Positions 26,833 through 34,727 of a stretch of 64,000 nucleotides of DNA are shown here, piece after piece. A program made the translations under genes and the position numbers. Position 1 is the stretch's first letter. Each line of letters begins with the position of its first letter. A model generated the notes under the pieces. It was not told where the DNA came from. It saw only the letters and a list, made by a program, of their open reading frames with translations, and searched no databases. Origin of the DNA: Streptomyces puniciscabiei (GTDB taxonomy: Bacteria; Actinomycetota; Actinomycetes; Streptomycetales; Streptomycetaceae); NCBI RefSeq assembly GCF_006715785.1, contig NZ_VFNX01000001.1:4258001-4322000 (forward strand), written 5' to 3'.

Positions 26833-27216
26833 TCAGTGGCACGTGCTCGACTTGCTGATGTACACGTACGTGGGGTGCGCCGAGCCGAAGGCCCATCCCT
26901 CGCCCGGCTTCATGCAGATCGTGTGGTAGTTGGAGAACCGCACGTAGGCCACGTCGTCGTGCCGCGTGTTGACCGCGCCCTTCGCGTTGCGGCTCGCGCC
27001 GAGCTTCTGCCAGTACCCGGTGTCCTTGAACTTCCCCGTCATCGTGTTGCCGTTGTAGAAGCAGACGTACGGATACGGACACGACGGGCGGGCGGCGGCG
27101 GACGCGCCGGTCGCGGTACGGGTGTCGGCCGAGGCGGACGGTGCGGTGAGGGCGAGACCGCTGCCGGCCATGGCGCACGCGGTCAGGACGGCTGCGGTCG
27201 CGATACGGAATCGCAT
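26833..27216 (-). CDS. small secreted peptidase-inhibitor I36-like protein
   Basis: A 127-residue exported protein. A Sec signal (MRFRIATAAVLTACAMAG, cleavage about ASA-D at residue 31) precedes a compact domain with four cysteines outside the signal: CPYPYVC (46 and 52), ICM, and the penultimate TCH. The segment YVCFYNGNTMTGKFKDTG and later YVRFSNYHTICMKPG resemble the beta/gamma-crystallin-like I36 inhibitor family (SMPI relatives) of Streptomyces. The target protease is unknown. AAGGAGC precedes the ATG at 27216. The 347-bp gap upstream (27217-27563) is very GC-rich and shows no gene or clear promoter; it separates this gene from the divergent HTH pair. Confidence 0.7.
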   Translation of the reverse strand: MRFRIATAAVLTACAMAGSGLALTAPSASADTRTATGASAAARPSCPYPYVCFYNGNTMTGKFKDTGYWQKLGASRNAKGAVNTRHDDVAYVRFSNYHTICMKPGEGWAFGSAHPTYVYISKSSTCH

Positions 27217-27563
27217 GGATGCTCCTTGGTGTGGTCTGCCTTGCGGCGGCCCCGCCCCACCCCCGTGGAGGCGGGCCGCCGAGTGCCTGGGGCGGTGCGG
27301 GGTGGACCGCACCGCCCGCCGTGCACCACCGACTGTGCGGGCCGGGTCCAGGCCGGGGCCAGGGATGCCCGAAGGTTGCCGCAAGTGAGGGACGTCCCAC
27401 CCTCCGACCTGCGGAAACACCCCGCGGGCTGAGGCGCCGGCGGGACGCCCGGACGCCGGTCGGGCTGGCCGAAACCGCGTGCCCGGAAGGCAGTTCGCGG
27501 GAACCGCGGGCATCTGGTGGGGCATCCTCGTCCGGGGGAGTCGCAACAGACATGGGGTGGAAC

Positions 27564-28379
27564 ATGTCTCGTTGGAAGCAGTTGCCGGACTCGCTCGACC
27601 CGCGCGTGCGACGACTGGCCGTACAGATGCGCCGTGTCAAGGACCACAGCGGTCTGGGTCTGCAGGCCCTGGCCGCCCGCACGGGGTACAGCCGTGCCTC
27701 CTGGGACCGCTACCTCAACGGCCGTTCGTTCCCGCCGCAGGAGGCGGTGGCGGCACTGGCCCGCGCCTGCGACATCGACCCGGCCCGGCTGCTGGCCATG
27801 CACGAGGTGGCGGTGGCGGCGGGGCGGGGCGGAGAGAGCGGTGCCGGTCCGGCCGCGGAGACGGAATCGGGGGCGGACTCCGTGCCGGGCGGGCAGAAGC
27901 CGGCGGCGGGAGGCGGGGGACGGCGGACACGCACCGCCGTACTGGCCTCGGCCGTGCTCGTGGCGGCGGCCGTGATCGCCCTGCTGGTGGCCGCGCCCTG
28001 GGACGGCGGCCGGAGACGGACCACCGACCGGCCGGTCTCCGCGGACGCCTCCGCACCGGCCTCCGGTACCGGGACGGGGAAGGGGGCGTTCGTGTACCGG
28101 GCAGGCAAGGACTACCCGTGCCGGGTGCACCGCGCCCAGGACGGGCTGCTGTACGCGGGGTACAGCACCACCCGTGTCGCCCTGATCGGCATGGGATCCG
28201 CGCAGTGGTCCGTCGTGGAGGCGCAGTGCCTGCTGCGCCACCACGGCCTCTCGCCGGGGATCGCCGACGGGGCGTTCGGCTCCCGCACCGAGCGCGCCGT
28301 GGAGCGGTTGCAGGAGCGGGCCCACCTCCGCGTGGACGGGGTGGTCGGCGAGGACACCTGGGGGGTGCTGCGGAAGTGA
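27564..28379 (+). CDS. membrane-anchored HTH protein with peptidoglycan-binding domain
   Basis: A 271-residue protein in three parts: an N-terminal XRE-like helix-turn-helix (residues 15-75, LGLQALAARTGYSRASWDRYLNGRSFPP), a single membrane helix (about 130-150, VLASAVLVAAAVIALLVAA), and an outside PG_binding_1 domain at the C-terminus (VEAQCLLRHHGLSPGIADGAFG to DGVVGEDTWGVLRK). The DNA-binding head would be in the cytoplasm and the wall-binding tail outside, suggesting a one-component wall sensor. ATG 27564 gives the usual MSRWK family start; ATG 27552 is an alternative. Its TGA overlaps the next gene (GTGA). Confidence 0.82.
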   Translation: MSRWKQLPDSLDPRVRRLAVQMRRVKDHSGLGLQALAARTGYSRASWDRYLNGRSFPPQEAVAALARACDIDPARLLAMHEVAVAAGRGGESGAGPAAETESGADSVPGGQKPAAGGGGRRTRTAVLASAVLVAAAVIALLVAAPWDGGRRRTTDRPVSADASAPASGTGTGKGAFVYRAGKDYPCRVHRAQDGLLYAGYSTTRVALIGMGSAQWSVVEAQCLLRHHGLSPGIADGAFGSRTERAVERLQERAHLRVDGVVGEDTWGVLRK

Positions 28380-29212
28380 CGTCCGGGGACCGGCCGTTGG
28401 AGTGCGAGCGCCTGGCGGAGACCCTGCGCGGGCTGCGGGCCCGGACCGGGCTGAGCCTGGCCGCGCTGGCCGCGAAGACGCCGTACAGCAAGTCGTCCTG
28501 GGACCGCTATCTGCACGGCCGTACCGTCCCGCCCCGGCAGGCGGTCGCCGGACTGTGCGAGCTGGCGGGCGAGGATCCCGGGCGGGTGCTGGCCCTGTGG
28601 GAGCTGGCCGACGCGGTGGCCGGCGGACGGGCGGCCGGAGGCGGGCGCCCCGGCGTGGCCGAGCCGGCTTCCGCCCCGGCCGAGCCGCCTCCGGCCGAGA
28701 ACGCCGACGGCTCGTCCCACCGCGGCCTGCTCGCCGCAGTCGGCGGCGGGCTCACGGTCCTCGCGGTCGTCGGGGCGCTCGCGGCCACCGGCGCCTTCAC
28801 CCGGCCCACCCCGAACGCGTCCCCTTCCCCGTCCCCCTCCGCACCCGCGCCGGTGCAGGGATGCCACGGCAGCGGCTGCACGGGCAAGGACCCCGAGACG
28901 TACGGCTGCGGAGCCGACCCCGTGCCGGTGACCCTGGGCCGGCGGAGCTTCCCCGGGCCCACGGTGGTGAAGATCCGGCACAGTACGGCCTGCGGCGCGG
29001 TGTGGGCGCGGATCGACCTCGGGAAGGTGGGGGACCGCGCGGAGATCCTCGTACCGCACCACGCCCCGTGGCGGACCGAGGTCAAGGACCGGTACGACGC
29101 CAAGGACTCCCTGTCGACCCCGATGGTCGCCGCCACCCGGCCCGAACTGAACGGCGTACGAGCCTGCCTGGTCCGTGACGGCGAGCGGCACTGCTTCGGC
29201 CCGGAGGAGTAG
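28376..29212 (+). CDS. membrane-anchored HTH protein with DUF2690-like domain
   Basis: A 278-residue paralogue in layout of the preceding gene: HTH (residues 10-65, LSLAALAAKTPYSKSSWDRYLHGRTVPP), a Pro/Ala/Glu-rich linker, one membrane helix (about 120-145, LLAAVGGGLTVLAVVGALAA), a Pro/Ser linker and an external domain. The latter opens with GCHGSGCTGKDPETYGC and continues with HSTACGAVWARI, the DUF2690 pattern with paired cysteines. GTG start inside the stop of the upstream gene, so the two are translated together and may work as a pair. Extracellular ligand unknown. Confidence 0.82.
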   Translation: MTSGDRPLECERLAETLRGLRARTGLSLAALAAKTPYSKSSWDRYLHGRTVPPRQAVAGLCELAGEDPGRVLALWELADAVAGGRAAGGGRPGVAEPASAPAEPPPAENADGSSHRGLLAAVGGGLTVLAVVGALAATGAFTRPTPNASPSPSPSAPAPVQGCHGSGCTGKDPETYGCGADPVPVTLGRRSFPGPTVVKIRHSTACGAVWARIDLGKVGDRAEILVPHHAPWRTEVKDRYDAKDSLSTPMVAATRPELNGVRACLVRDGERHCFGPEE

Positions 29213-29239
29213 CCGGCCGGAGTTCTGCCAGGCAGTACT

Positions 29240-29467
29240 TCACCGGGGGGTGAGGTTTGACTTCGTGGTGTGGGTCGCCTTCAGGTCCCTGATGAAGTGG
29301 GCGAAGGCACCGACCGGGACGGTGAGAGTGGCTCGGGCGGGGGCCTTGGAGTCGCGGATGGCTATGTGGGTGTCCAGGTCGGCGACTTCGACACAGTCGT
29401 TCCCCTCGCCTCCGCCGGAGAAGGACGACTTCTTCCATGAGGTGGGGATGATCATGCCGGTCCTCAC
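29240..29467 (-). CDS. DUF397 small protein
   Basis: A 75-residue protein with the DUF397 signature: SWKKSSFSGGGEGNDCVEVA, then IAIRDSKAPARATLTVP. DUF397 proteins in Streptomyces accompany XRE regulators of the WhiJ type; their role is not defined. The GTG at 29467 overlaps the stop of the XRE gene (GTGA), so I start here; ATG 29455 is the alternative. Convergent with the DUF2690 gene, 27 bp apart. Confidence 0.88.
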   Translation of the reverse strand: MRTGMIIPTSWKKSSFSGGGEGNDCVEVADLDTHIAIRDSKAPARATLTVPVGAFAHFIRDLKATHTTKSNLTPR

Positions 29468-30315
29468 AGCTCCTTCGTCATCTGGTGGATGAGATCACGC
29501 GACTGCTCAGGGGACAGCGCCTGTTCCTTCACCTTACGGAAGAGCGTTCGAAAGTGCTCCAGCTGGGCTTCGGAGTCGAGGAAGGCCGTGCCGTGTGGAG
29601 CGTCCCGTACGACGGTGTCCAGGCGAGGGACTGTTCCACCGAGGTGCACCATGGTGCTTCCGGCTCCCGCGAAGTCGTGCAACGCGAAGGGGATGACCCG
29701 CACGGTGACGTGGTCGGCCTCGGACACTTCCAGGATGCGGCTCAACTGGGCCCGGGACGCGGCCTGCCCGGCCACCTGGATGCGGAGTGCCGCCTCATGG
29801 ATCACGGTCTCGTACGGGATGGGCTCGGGCCCGTCGATGACGACCTGACGTTTCATCCGGTGCTCCACGCGAAGGTCCACTTCGCTGTCCGGGAACTCGG
29901 GATTCATGTAGGCGAAGAGGGCTCGGGCGTAGTCCTCCGTCTGGAAGAGCCCCGGTACATGGATGACTGCTACGTCATTGCGGAACGTCGCGTGGTGGTC
30001 CAACTCGGCGAGATCTTGGTAGGCGGCGGGAAGGACGCCCCGGTAGTCCTCCCACCACCCCCGCGTACGGTCGGTCGCCATGCCGACGAGCGCTTCGATC
30101 AACTTCGTGTCGGCGCAAGCGTAGTTGGCGGCAAGCCGACGCACTCGCTGCTCGCTGACACCGGCGATCCCGGATTCGATCTGACTCATCTGGACGGAGT
30201 TCGCCCCCAACAGGCTCGCGGCCTCGGTCGCCTTGAGCCCGGCGGCCTCTCGCAGCCTGCGTAGCTCGGTGCCCAGGCGTACCTGGCGTGCAGTGGGGTG
30301 CCGTCGTGCTGGCAC
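29464..30315 (-). CDS. XRE-family regulator with DUF5753 (WhiJ-like)
   Basis: A 283-residue regulator. The HTH at residues 13-70 reads LGTELRRLREAAGLKATEAASLLG with MSQIESGIAGVSEQRVRRLA; the rest is the DUF5753 domain (WWEDYRGVLPAAYQDLAELDH, VPGLFQTEDYARALF, and VRVIPFALHDFAGAGS). With DUF397 downstream and an HATPase gene divergent, it forms the XRE/DUF397/ATPase trio seen many times in Streptomyces, known from whiJ to influence development. GTG start with GAAGGA upstream. No target can be read from sequence. Confidence 0.9.
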   Translation of the reverse strand: MPARRHPTARQVRLGTELRRLREAAGLKATEAASLLGANSVQMSQIESGIAGVSEQRVRRLAANYACADTKLIEALVGMATDRTRGWWEDYRGVLPAAYQDLAELDHHATFRNDVAVIHVPGLFQTEDYARALFAYMNPEFPDSEVDLRVEHRMKRQVVIDGPEPIPYETVIHEAALRIQVAGQAASRAQLSRILEVSEADHVTVRVIPFALHDFAGAGSTMVHLGGTVPRLDTVVRDAPHGTAFLDSEAQLEHFRTLFRKVKEQALSPEQSRDLIHQMTKEL

Positions 30316-30520
30316 GGCGTCCTTCTTTCCTCAACAGCCTGGGGGAGGTGCCACGTTCGGGGGTCAGATTACGCGACTCGCTTGCAGCGAATGAAATTTA
30401 TGACCTACCGTCAGTGACGTACCGCACACGCAGCGGAAGCGCACCGCGCCGTCCTGCCATGACGGCTACGGCAGGCCACCGCACGCGAAATCCCCGATCA
30501 CGTACCGGAGTTGATGACGC

Positions 30521-30955
30521 ATGCCCGAAAACGAGCCCTCCGAGTCTCCTGAGTCCTGGGACTACACCCTCTACGTCCCGAACGACCTCAGAGCGGTGAC
30601 GGTGTGCCGCCGCACTCTGCGCCTGATCCTGACCCTGCACGGTCTGATCGGCCTGGTCGACACGGCGGAGCTGTTGGCGGCGGAGCTGGTGTCGAACGCC
30701 GTGCGGCACACGAAGGGGCCGGCCGCGCTGAGGGTTCGCCGTACCCCGGAGGGCATGGTGTGGATCGGGGCGTGGGACACGGACCCGGCCCCACCGGACC
30801 CTCCGCGCCCGCTGGAGCAGGTGGCGGACCTGGAGCTGGAGGACGGGCGGGGGTTGGGGCTGGTCAAGGCGTGCGCGGAGTACTGGGGGTGGCAGCCGAC
30901 GGCCCGGTTCGGGGACCGGGGGAAGTTCGTGTGGTGCGAACTTGCGGCGGCGTAG
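30521..30955 (+). CDS. HATPase anti-sigma-like ATP-binding protein
   Basis: A 144-residue single-domain GHKL ATPase of the RsbW/SpoIIAB-like type. The N box is ELVSNAVRHT (about residues 53-62), the G1 box WDTDPAPP and the G2 box DGRGLGLV. Such proteins either phosphorylate an anti-sigma antagonist or bind sigma factors; neither partner is encoded nearby. Divergent from the XRE/DUF397 pair across about 205 bp, and 32 bp before the Rpn-like gene, which may be cotranscribed. Confidence 0.88.
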   Translation: MPENEPSESPESWDYTLYVPNDLRAVTVCRRTLRLILTLHGLIGLVDTAELLAAELVSNAVRHTKGPAALRVRRTPEGMVWIGAWDTDPAPPDPPRPLEQVADLELEDGRGLGLVKACAEYWGWQPTARFGDRGKFVWCELAAA

Positions 30956-30987
30956 CTCGTTGATCACCGCGATGGAAAGGAGAGCTG

Positions 30988-31908
30988 ATGGTCGGCTCGT
31001 CGCATGAGGCGTTGCACCGGATCTTCCAGAAGGATCCGACGCTGCTGACGAAGGCGTTACAGAAGGTCCTGCACGTGCCGTTCCCAGAGCCCAGGGAGAT
31101 CGCGGCGCTGAACATCGACCTGACCGAGATCGAACCGGTCGAGCGCCGGGTGGACACGCTGCTGCGAGCAGAGACGGACGAGGGCACGTATCTGCTGGTG
31201 GTGGAGTCGCAGGGGAAGGTGGACGAGCGCAAGCGGGGCAGCTGGCCGTACTACCTGAGCTACCTGTACGAGAAGTACCGCTGCGAGCCGGTGCTCATCG
31301 TCATCACCCAGAGCAGCCGCACGGCGGAGTGGGCCTCACGCCCGATCCGGCTCGGTTTCAGGGACTGGCACTCGCTGACCGTACGACCCCTTGTGCTGGG
31401 CCCGGACAACGTGCCGGCCATCGCGGACGAGCGACAGGCCGAGAAGGACGTCCCCCTTGCGGTGCTGTCGGCCATGACACACGGGCGTGGACCGCAGGCT
31501 CCGGCCATACTGGAATCGCTGGCCGCTGCCCTGCGGACCATCGACCCAGACAGTGCCGCAGTCTTCGTGCAGTTCGTCGACTCCTGCCTGGCCGACCCCC
31601 AGGCGAAGCAAATGTGGAGGGACCTGATGACGGCGATCCAGTACTTCTGGCGACACCCGCTGGCCGAGCAGGTACGCGCGGAAGGCAGGGAACAAGGCCT
31701 GGAGCAGGGCCTGGAGCAGGGCCTGGAGCAAGGCCGGATCCAGGACCGCCAAGAGATGACCCTGCGCATCCTGGAATGGCGCGGCGTCTCTGTTCCCGAC
31801 TCCCTCCGTGAGCGCGTGCTGGCCTGCACCGATCTGGATCAGCTGGAGGTCTGGGCTCAGCGAGCCGTGCATGCCACGGACGCGGCGGAGTTGTTCGCCG
31901 ACGAGTGA
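30988..31908 (+). CDS. Rpn/YhgA-like PD-(D/E)xK nuclease-fold protein
   Basis: A 306-residue protein. The N-terminal half has the PD-(D/E)xK core: RRVDTLLRAETD (D56) followed by YLLVVESQGKVDERK (E73-x-Q75-x-K77), as in Rpn recombination-promoting nucleases/putative transposases. The C-terminal half is helical with a charged repeat GLEQGLEQGLEQG, encoded by a 12-bp tandem repeat at 31696-31731, then a helical tail ending AAELFADE. AAGGAG precedes ATG 30988. Rpn proteins have been linked to recombination and phage defence in other bacteria; here the role is open. Confidence 0.82.
   Translation: MVGSSHEALHRIFQKDPTLLTKALQKVLHVPFPEPREIAALNIDLTEIEPVERRVDTLLRAETDEGTYLLVVESQGKVDERKRGSWPYYLSYLYEKYRCEPVLIVITQSSRTAEWASRPIRLGFRDWHSLTVRPLVLGPDNVPAIADERQAEKDVPLAVLSAMTHGRGPQAPAILESLAAALRTIDPDSAAVFVQFVDSCLADPQAKQMWRDLMTAIQYFWRHPLAEQVRAEGREQGLEQGLEQGLEQGRIQDRQEMTLRILEWRGVSVPDSLRERVLACTDLDQLEVWAQRAVHATDAAELFADE
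31696..31731 (+). repeat. 12-bp tandem repeat in the Rpn-like gene
   Basis: Three head-to-tail copies of GGCCTGGAGCAG (last base of the third copy is A) encode G-L-E-Q three times. The unit is a multiple of three, so gain or loss of copies by slippage keeps the frame. Confidence 0.95.
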
Positions 31909-31978
31909 GCAAGTGACTGACGACGCGGCGCGCCCAAGGGGTGTCCCAGGCCCTTGGCGCGCCGTGCCGACGGTTGGC

Positions 31979-34198
31979 TCAGCCCGCGTCCGACGGGTCC
32001 AGTCGGTAGATCGTGGACCGGTTGGCGGAAGAGGAAGAGCTCGAACTCTTGCTGTACGCGCTCTCCTTCACCAGCGTCCCGTGCCTCTTCACCCAGGCCG
32101 TGACCTGGGACGACACGCTGTTGTTGGTGCCTCCGGGGCCGCCGCCCATCATGCCGCCGCCGAGCTGGACGTAGTGCAGTTCGCCCTTCTCGACCAGGTC
32201 CTTGAGCTTGGCGACGGTCATCGCAGCGTCGGTGCCGGTGAAGCCCCACATGGAGATGACCGGGACCCTGGCGCTCAGCTCGATCTGGGCCGCGCTCTGG
32301 GAGTTGGAGACCGCGAGCAGCCAGGTGGCGCCGTCCTGGTGCTTCTTCAGGTAGGCGATCAGCTCGCTGTTCGCGCCGCCACCCATACCGCCGGGGCCGC
32401 CGGTCATCCCGCCGCCCATACGGCCGCGCTCCCCACCGGTGCCGCCCGGTGCCGTACCGCCCGATGTGCCCTGGCCGCCGGGGAGTTCACCGTTCTGTCC
32501 GCCGCCCGGGAAGCCACCGGCCTGTCCGCCGCCGGGCATCTCCCCGCCGGGTGCGCCACCGGGCGCGGTTCCGCCGCCGGGGACGCCGCCCGCCTCCGCG
32601 TTCCCGGCGCCCTGGCCGCCGTTCCGCCCGGGTATCTCGCCGCCACCGGGGAAGCCGCCCCGGCCGCCGCTCCTGCCAGGGCCCCCGCCGAAGCCGCCGC
32701 CCGTCGACGGGCCGGCCGTCGGGTTCACCCCGCTCATGCCGCCGCCGGAACCGGAGGGCACCGACCAGGCGTACGCCGCCGGGCCCGCGAGTGCCGCGAC
32801 GATCGCCGCAGCCACGGAGGCCGCCAGCAGCCGTACCCGGCTCCCGGAGCGGAAGACGAGCAGCCCGGCGATCGCCGCCGCCATGACCACACCCACGGTC
32901 GGCCACAGCCAGGTGTGCCAGCCGGAGGTCCGGCGCAACAGCACGACGGCCCAGATCGCCGTGACGGCGAGACCCGCCGGCAGGACCCACACCCAGCGCT
33001 TGTCGGTGCGGAAGGCGCGGAGCAGCAGGACGCCTCCGCCGCCGCACAGCGCCGCGATGCCGGGTGCGAGAGCCGTCGTGTAGTACGGGTGCATCGTGCC
33101 CTCGGCGGTCGCGAAGGTGACGTAGTGCAGCACCGTCCAGCCGCCCCAGAGGGTGAGCGCGGCCCGGGTGAGGTCGGTGCGCGGGGCGCGGCCGCACAGG
33201 ATCAGGCCGGAGACCAATGCCACGGCGGAGAAGGGGAGCAGCCAGGAGATCTGGCCGCCGAGGATGTCGTTGAACATCCGGCCGAGACCCGCGGAGCCGG
33301 AGAAGCCGCCTCCACCGCCCCCGCCGCCGTTGCCCTGGCCGCCGAGGATCCGGCCCAGGCCGTTGTAGCCCGTGATCAGGTTCCAGGCGGTGCCGTCCGT
33401 CGAACCGCCGATGTACGGCCGATCGGAGCCGGGGACGAGGGACACCGCGACCGCCCACCAGAAGCTGGAGCCGGCGAGGACCACGCCGGCGATCAGCAGG
33501 TTCACGATCCGCCGTACGAGCTTCGGGCGCGCGGCGAGCAGGTAGACCGCGAAGACGGCGGGCAGCGCGATGTAGCCCGCCAGCATCTTCGTGTTGAAGG
33601 CGAGGCCGAAGCACATCGCCGAGCCGAGGAGCGGGAGCAGGCGGCCGTTCCGCACCGCGCGCAGGGCCAGGGCCGCGCCGCCGACCATCAGCAGGACGAG
33701 GATCGTGTCGGGGTTGTTGTCCCGGTTGATCGCGACCGTGATCGGGGTCAGCGCGAGGACCAGTGCGGCCACTGCCGCCGCCGCGTGCCCGAAGGCCCGC
33801 TTCACGCAGGAGTGCAGGATCCAGATCGTGGCGAGCCCGGCCGCGACCTCCGGCAGCATCATCTGCCAGGTGCCGAAGCCGAAGATCCGGCACGACAGGC
33901 TCATGACCATGTCGGCGAACGGCGGTTTGTCGACGGTGAGGAAGTTCCCGGCGTCGAGCGAGCCGAAGAACCATGCCTTCCAGTTCTGCGTGCCGCTGTA
34001 GATGGCCGCGCTGTAGAAGCTGTTCAGGCCGGAGCCCGACAGGTTCCAGGTGTACAGCACGGCCGCCAGCAGCAGGATCGCGAGCAGCGCGGGCAGCGAC
34101 CAGCGGGGGGCGCGCTCCGGCGGTACGGCGTCCGAAGCCGGTGGCAGCGCGGTCTCGGTCGTCGTGCGGGGGAGGGGATCGGTGGCAGATGTCACCAC
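31979..34198 (-). CDS. GT39/ArnT-like membrane glycosyltransferase
   Basis: A 739-residue polytopic membrane protein. Residues 25-460 carry about 11-12 hydrophobic segments and the PMT_2 signatures TVDKPPFADM (after the first helix) and DNNPDTILVLLMVGG, typical of polyprenyl-phosphate-sugar-dependent transferases. Then come a Gly/Pro-rich low-complexity region (about 480-610) and a C-terminal globular external domain (about 612-739) with ATWLLAVSNSQSAAQIE and VISMWGFTGTD. It probably transfers a sugar from a lipid carrier to a surface acceptor outside the membrane. GTG start 34198, second GTG next to it. Standalone gene. Confidence 0.85.
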   Translation of the reverse strand: MVTSATDPLPRTTTETALPPASDAVPPERAPRWSLPALLAILLLAAVLYTWNLSGSGLNSFYSAAIYSGTQNWKAWFFGSLDAGNFLTVDKPPFADMVMSLSCRIFGFGTWQMMLPEVAAGLATIWILHSCVKRAFGHAAAAVAALVLALTPITVAINRDNNPDTILVLLMVGGAALALRAVRNGRLLPLLGSAMCFGLAFNTKMLAGYIALPAVFAVYLLAARPKLVRRIVNLLIAGVVLAGSSFWWAVAVSLVPGSDRPYIGGSTDGTAWNLITGYNGLGRILGGQGNGGGGGGGGFSGSAGLGRMFNDILGGQISWLLPFSAVALVSGLILCGRAPRTDLTRAALTLWGGWTVLHYVTFATAEGTMHPYYTTALAPGIAALCGGGGVLLLRAFRTDKRWVWVLPAGLAVTAIWAVVLLRRTSGWHTWLWPTVGVVMAAAIAGLLVFRSGSRVRLLAASVAAAIVAALAGPAAYAWSVPSGSGGGMSGVNPTAGPSTGGGFGGGPGRSGGRGGFPGGGEIPGRNGGQGAGNAEAGGVPGGGTAPGGAPGGEMPGGGQAGGFPGGGQNGELPGGQGTSGGTAPGGTGGERGRMGGGMTGGPGGMGGGANSELIAYLKKHQDGATWLLAVSNSQSAAQIELSARVPVISMWGFTGTDAAMTVAKLKDLVEKGELHYVQLGGGMMGGGPGGTNNSVSSQVTAWVKRHGTLVKESAYSKSSSSSSSANRSTIYRLDPSDAG

Positions 34199-34267
34199 TG
34201 CACCATGCAGAGCGGCGATGGGTGCGGGCTGTGGTGCACCTGGGCGGGAGCTGTGGGGCGGTGAGAG

Positions 34268-34636
34268 TCAGGTGAGCAGCCTTGGCGATTTGTCACGGAA
34301 TACGGCGATCTGGGCTTCGTAGCCCGCCTTGAACGCGGCGAACTCCGGGTCGTTCAAGCTGCCGTGAGGCACGTTTCCGCCCTCCAGGAAGTCCGGTATC
34401 GACCGGAATGCCGCGGCTGCCGCTTCCCAGTGCTCGCCGCCCTTGTCGCGAGCCGTCGTGAGGAGCTCGTACAAGTCCCGTTGCACATCGTTGATGCGGC
34501 CTCGTGGGTGGTCCCCCGGCCGCCGGTCCTCCGGTGTGCGCAGCCTGGTGTCCTCTCCGGCGGCGAGGCGGAGAACCGCGAGCGCCGCGAACAGCCGTCC
34601 CGCCTGGCCGAGTCGGCCCTCCCGCTGTTTCGACAT
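34268..34636 (-). CDS. small hypothetical protein
   Basis: A 122-residue soluble, charged protein that I do not recognise. It is largely helical (RLFAALAVLRLAAGEDTRLR, VQRDLYELLTTARDKGG, HWEAAAAAFRSIPDFLEGG) and ends near FRDKSPRLLT. No signal or membrane segment. ATG 34636 lacks a clear ribosome site; GTG 34657, with GAGAGG upstream, is an alternative. Lies 69 bp from the glycosyltransferase start on the same strand and is divergent from the serine hydrolase. Confidence 0.5.
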   Translation of the reverse strand: MSKQREGRLGQAGRLFAALAVLRLAAGEDTRLRTPEDRRPGDHPRGRINDVQRDLYELLTTARDKGGEHWEAAAAAFRSIPDFLEGGNVPHGSLNDPEFAAFKAGYEAQIAVFRDKSPRLLT

Positions 34637-34727
34637 GAGCGAATCATTGCCACGCACCGCACCTCTCGAACTTCCGCCGCCGGAACGCGCGTGCAACTTA
34701 TCGCCGGCCCCATGCGTCAACTGGTGC

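Noticed and set aside
31808..34264. An 818-codon plus-strand open frame opposite the GT39 gene
   Set aside because: It mirrors the codon bias of the minus-strand gene; its Gly/Arg/Gln-rich translation has no domain and no ribosome site. Typical antisense frame of high-GC DNA.
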